In this document: piece by piece, positions 62,148-64,000 of the stretch | Layout: every line of letters starts with the position of its first letter | How positions within the stretch are numbered: the first letter of the stretch is position 1 | Source of the DNA: Paraprevotella clara YIT 11840 | GTDB lineage: Bacteria > Bacteroidota > Bacteroidia > Bacteroidales > Bacteroidaceae | Direction of reading: 5' to 3' | Assembly (NCBI RefSeq): GCF_000233955.1 | Contig: NZ_JH376599.1 | Span: 64,277 to 128,276 of the forward strand | Length of the DNA stretch: 64,000 nt | Position numbers and translations under genes: made by a program | Notes under the pieces: generated by a model | The model's input: only the letters and a program-made list of their open reading frames with translations | What the model was told of the DNA's origin: nothing | The model's database searches: none

Positions 62148-64000
62148 ATGAGTTCAAGGAAAAACAGAAGAAGATTCGCTCCGTTTTGGACTGGTTTGGC
62201 ATGCTGTGCCTTGGGTTGTTTCTACTCCTGTAATGATGGCTACGATTTGATGGATGAAGATCCGGCGTGGCTGGGTAGTAGTATTTACGACTATTTGAAG
62301 TCGAATGGGAATTACACCAATGTGGTGAGGATGATTGATGACTTGGGGTATACCGAAGTCCTTGCCCGTACGGGAAGTAAGACCTTATTTGTAGCAGATG
62401 ATGATGCTTACGCGCGTTTCTATAATAATAGGAAATGGGGTGTAGGAAGTTATGAAGACTTGTCCGTGGCACAGAAGAAGCAGTTGCTTTATGGTTCGAT
62501 GATCAACAACGCCTGCCAGGTTGCTTACTTGTCAAGTTCTACCGGGCCGACAGAAGGTGACTGTATGCGCCGCTTGACTTCAGCATCGGCATACGATACA
62601 GTGCCTATTTTGAAACCTGAAGATATGCCGGATACAAAGTATTGGACATATTACAAAAATTCAGGTAAGGCTATCCCGTGTTTGGAAGATATGACCACAG
62701 CGCCTATGATTCATTTCATTGAGGCTTATTTGCAGAACCGTCGTATATCCAATGATGATTGTAATTTCCTATTTAATTATGCAACGGAACGTAAGCCGGG
62801 TGATGCCAATGTTAATGGAGTGATGATGGTAGAACAAAACATTCGTTGTTCGAATGGTTTTGTACATAAGATGGGGGATGTGATGACCCCGCTTCCTAAT
62901 TTGGCTAATGTCATTGCAGGAATGCCACGTGCACAACAGTATTCAAAGATGTTGGATCGTTTTTCAGCACCTTATTATGATGAATCGTTGACACGAGAGT
63001 ATAATCGTTTGTATGGTACTAGTTATGATTCCGTTTTTCAGAAACGTTATTTTTCTGAACGTTCACAAAAAGGACAGCCTTTGAATCTCACGCAGAAAGA
63101 AGAACCGGTAGAAGCGATGCTAAAATTCGACCCGGGATGGAATGAATATTATTCAGAGTTAAATGCCAGTGTCTCTACGGATGTACTTTTGCAACAAGAT
63201 ATGGCTGTTATGCTTGTGCCGACTGATGCCGCACTTACAGAATATTGGGAGAATGGTGCCGGAAAAGTATTGAAAGATAGGTATGGGGCTTGGGAGAATG
63301 TTCCGGATAAAGTGCTTTCGAAGTTATTGAACGTAAACATGCTTAATTCTTTTTCAAATTCTGTTCCCAGTAAATTCAGCACAGTATTGAATGATGCGAA
63401 TGACGAACTGAAGATTAAAAAGGAAGATGTGGATAGCGTATTCTTCGCTTGTAACGGAGCTGTTTACTTGACGAATAAGGTATTTAGTCCAGTAGCCTAT
63501 ATATCCGTTTCGTTTCCGGCTTTGGTTAACGAAACGATGAATATTATCAATTGGGCTATTGAACAATATGATTACGATGTATATCTAAATTCGCAAAATT
63601 CTACTTATAGCTTCTTCATTCCGACGAATCAAGGACTGTTGACTTATGTTGACCCATGTTCTTTTGGTAAGAATCAGACTCAGATTTATGAGTTCCACTA
63701 TGACGAGAAGGCTCAGACGGAAGCAGAGAAAGTACGGGCTTTTATTTTTAACTATGATGTGGAGTCTGGGACAAGGCTTGATTCGATAGGTGAAGCTTCA
63801 ACGACTCAGATACGTGACCGTTTGACGGATATTTTGGAAACACATATTGTGGTCGGTGATGTGGAAAGTGGGGAAAAGTATTATAGGACAAAAGACGGAG
63901 GTACGATTCTTGTCGAGAATGCCGGGCAGTCTAATATGACAATTGCCGGAGGATGGCAGTTGGAACATGGTAAAAACTTGCCTGTTGCACAAATCTATCA
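62148..64000 (+). CDS. Fasciclin-domain surface lipoprotein (cut by window edge)
   Basis: The first 617 codons are present, without an internal stop. A lipoprotein signal ends in FYSC (Cys28) followed by an acidic stretch (NDGYDLMDEDPA). Residues 38-110 (SIYDYLKSNGNYTNVVRMIDDLGYTEVLARTGSKTLFVADDDAYARF) and a later block (DMAVMLVPTDAALTEYWE) are fasciclin-type (FAS1) motifs, and at least one more follows (STYSFFIPTNQGLLTYVDP). Such proteins often precede SusC/SusD pairs in Bacteroides. A terminator separates it from the xylan genes, so it may belong to the next locus. Confidence 0.85.
   Translation, partial: MSSRKNRRRFAPFWTGLACCALGCFYSCNDGYDLMDEDPAWLGSSIYDYLKSNGNYTNVVRMIDDLGYTEVLARTGSKTLFVADDDAYARFYNNRKWGVGSYEDLSVAQKKQLLYGSMINNACQVAYLSSSTGPTEGDCMRRLTSASAYDTVPILKPEDMPDTKYWTYYKNSGKAIPCLEDMTTAPMIHFIEAYLQNRRISNDDCNFLFNYATERKPGDANVNGVMMVEQNIRCSNGFVHKMGDVMTPLPNLANVIAGMPRAQQYSKMLDRFSAPYYDESLTREYNRLYGTSYDSVFQKRYFSERSQKGQPLNLTQKEEPVEAMLKFDPGWNEYYSELNASVSTDVLLQQDMAVMLVPTDAALTEYWENGAGKVLKDRYGAWENVPDKVLSKLLNVNMLNSFSNSVPSKFSTVLNDANDELKIKKEDVDSVFFACNGAVYLTNKVFSPVAYISVSFPALVNETMNIINWAIEQYDYDVYLNSQNSTYSFFIPTNQGLLTYVDPCSFGKNQTQIYEFHYDEKAQTEAEKVRAFIFNYDVESGTRLDSIGEASTTQIRDRLTDILETHIVVGDVESGEKYYRTKDGGTILVENAGQSNMTIAGGWQLEHGKNLPVAQIY

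Overview
The window comes from a member of the Bacteroidales, most likely a gut Bacteroidaceae species. The evidence is the recurring -7 promoter box TAnnTTTG (with a TTTG -33 box in the best cases), weak ribosome binding sites, families typical of the phylum (DUF4249, DUF4293, DUF3078, a DUF5020-like porin, PorT-type barrels, BspA-like repeats, FimB/Mfa2-like fimbrial proteins), lipoproteins with Cys-Ser-Asp-Asp type surface-export signals, and a xylan-use cluster.

Left part (1-34 kb) is ordinary chromosome. It holds the start of an RND efflux adaptor running off the left edge, a five-tRNA operon (Val-Arg-Tyr-Gly-Asp), uvrB, the bamD-rpoZ-DUF4293 operon, a LysM/periplasmic-binding protein coupled to a PorT-like barrel, a CHU_C-type secreted protein followed by uvrA and ybaK, a BspA-like repeat protein with an O-antigen ligase-like protein, a TonB-dependent receptor with its DUF4249 partner, an orphan surface lipoprotein, an MFS transporter with an S9 peptidase, pyrG-yidC, DUF3078, and the divergent engB / recR-GT2-GNAT genes.

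34.15-46.35 kb is a 12.1-kb integrated element inserted at the 3' end of a solitary tRNA-Asp gene. It is bounded by 90-bp direct repeats (2 mismatches) that cover the tRNA 3' end plus its terminator. It carries an excisionase-type HTH protein, a primase/TOPRIM-like protein, a probable phage/plasmid gene II-type Rep, a tyrosine integrase, a WYL regulator, an XRE repressor, DUF1643, a surface lipoprotein, a MazG-like pyrophosphohydrolase, a stand-alone DnaB helicase domain, a coupled pair of an unknown 109-residue protein and an AbiEii-like nucleotidyltransferase, and an HU protein. No relaxase or conjugation apparatus was recognised. The element has its own repeated DNA signals: ATATGAC-N5-GTCATAT palindromes near int and near the right end, clusters of GGTCTC boxes at both ends, and a TACGTC-N7-GTCG box at the -33 position of promoters.

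Right part (47-64 kb) holds a fimbrial-type lipoprotein, a five-gene heavy-metal efflux operon (TolC-like, adaptor, CzcA/CusA-type pump, response regulator, sensor kinase), and a glucuronoxylan cluster: a GPH symporter, GH10 xylanase, GH43 xylosidase/arabinofuranosidase and GH67 alpha-glucuronidase. A fasciclin-domain lipoprotein follows and runs off the right edge. The xylan genes fit together as secreted depolymerisation and glucuronic acid removal, uptake by the symporter, and cytoplasmic finishing by GH43.

Outside the genes, the most unusual feature is a dispersed intergenic repeat of about 300 bp. It has 34-bp terminal inverted repeats and tandem internal units of the type AAAATCGTTYGGCTGAGA, with two full copies (977-1275 and 46558-46857) and one degenerate core (21495-21566).
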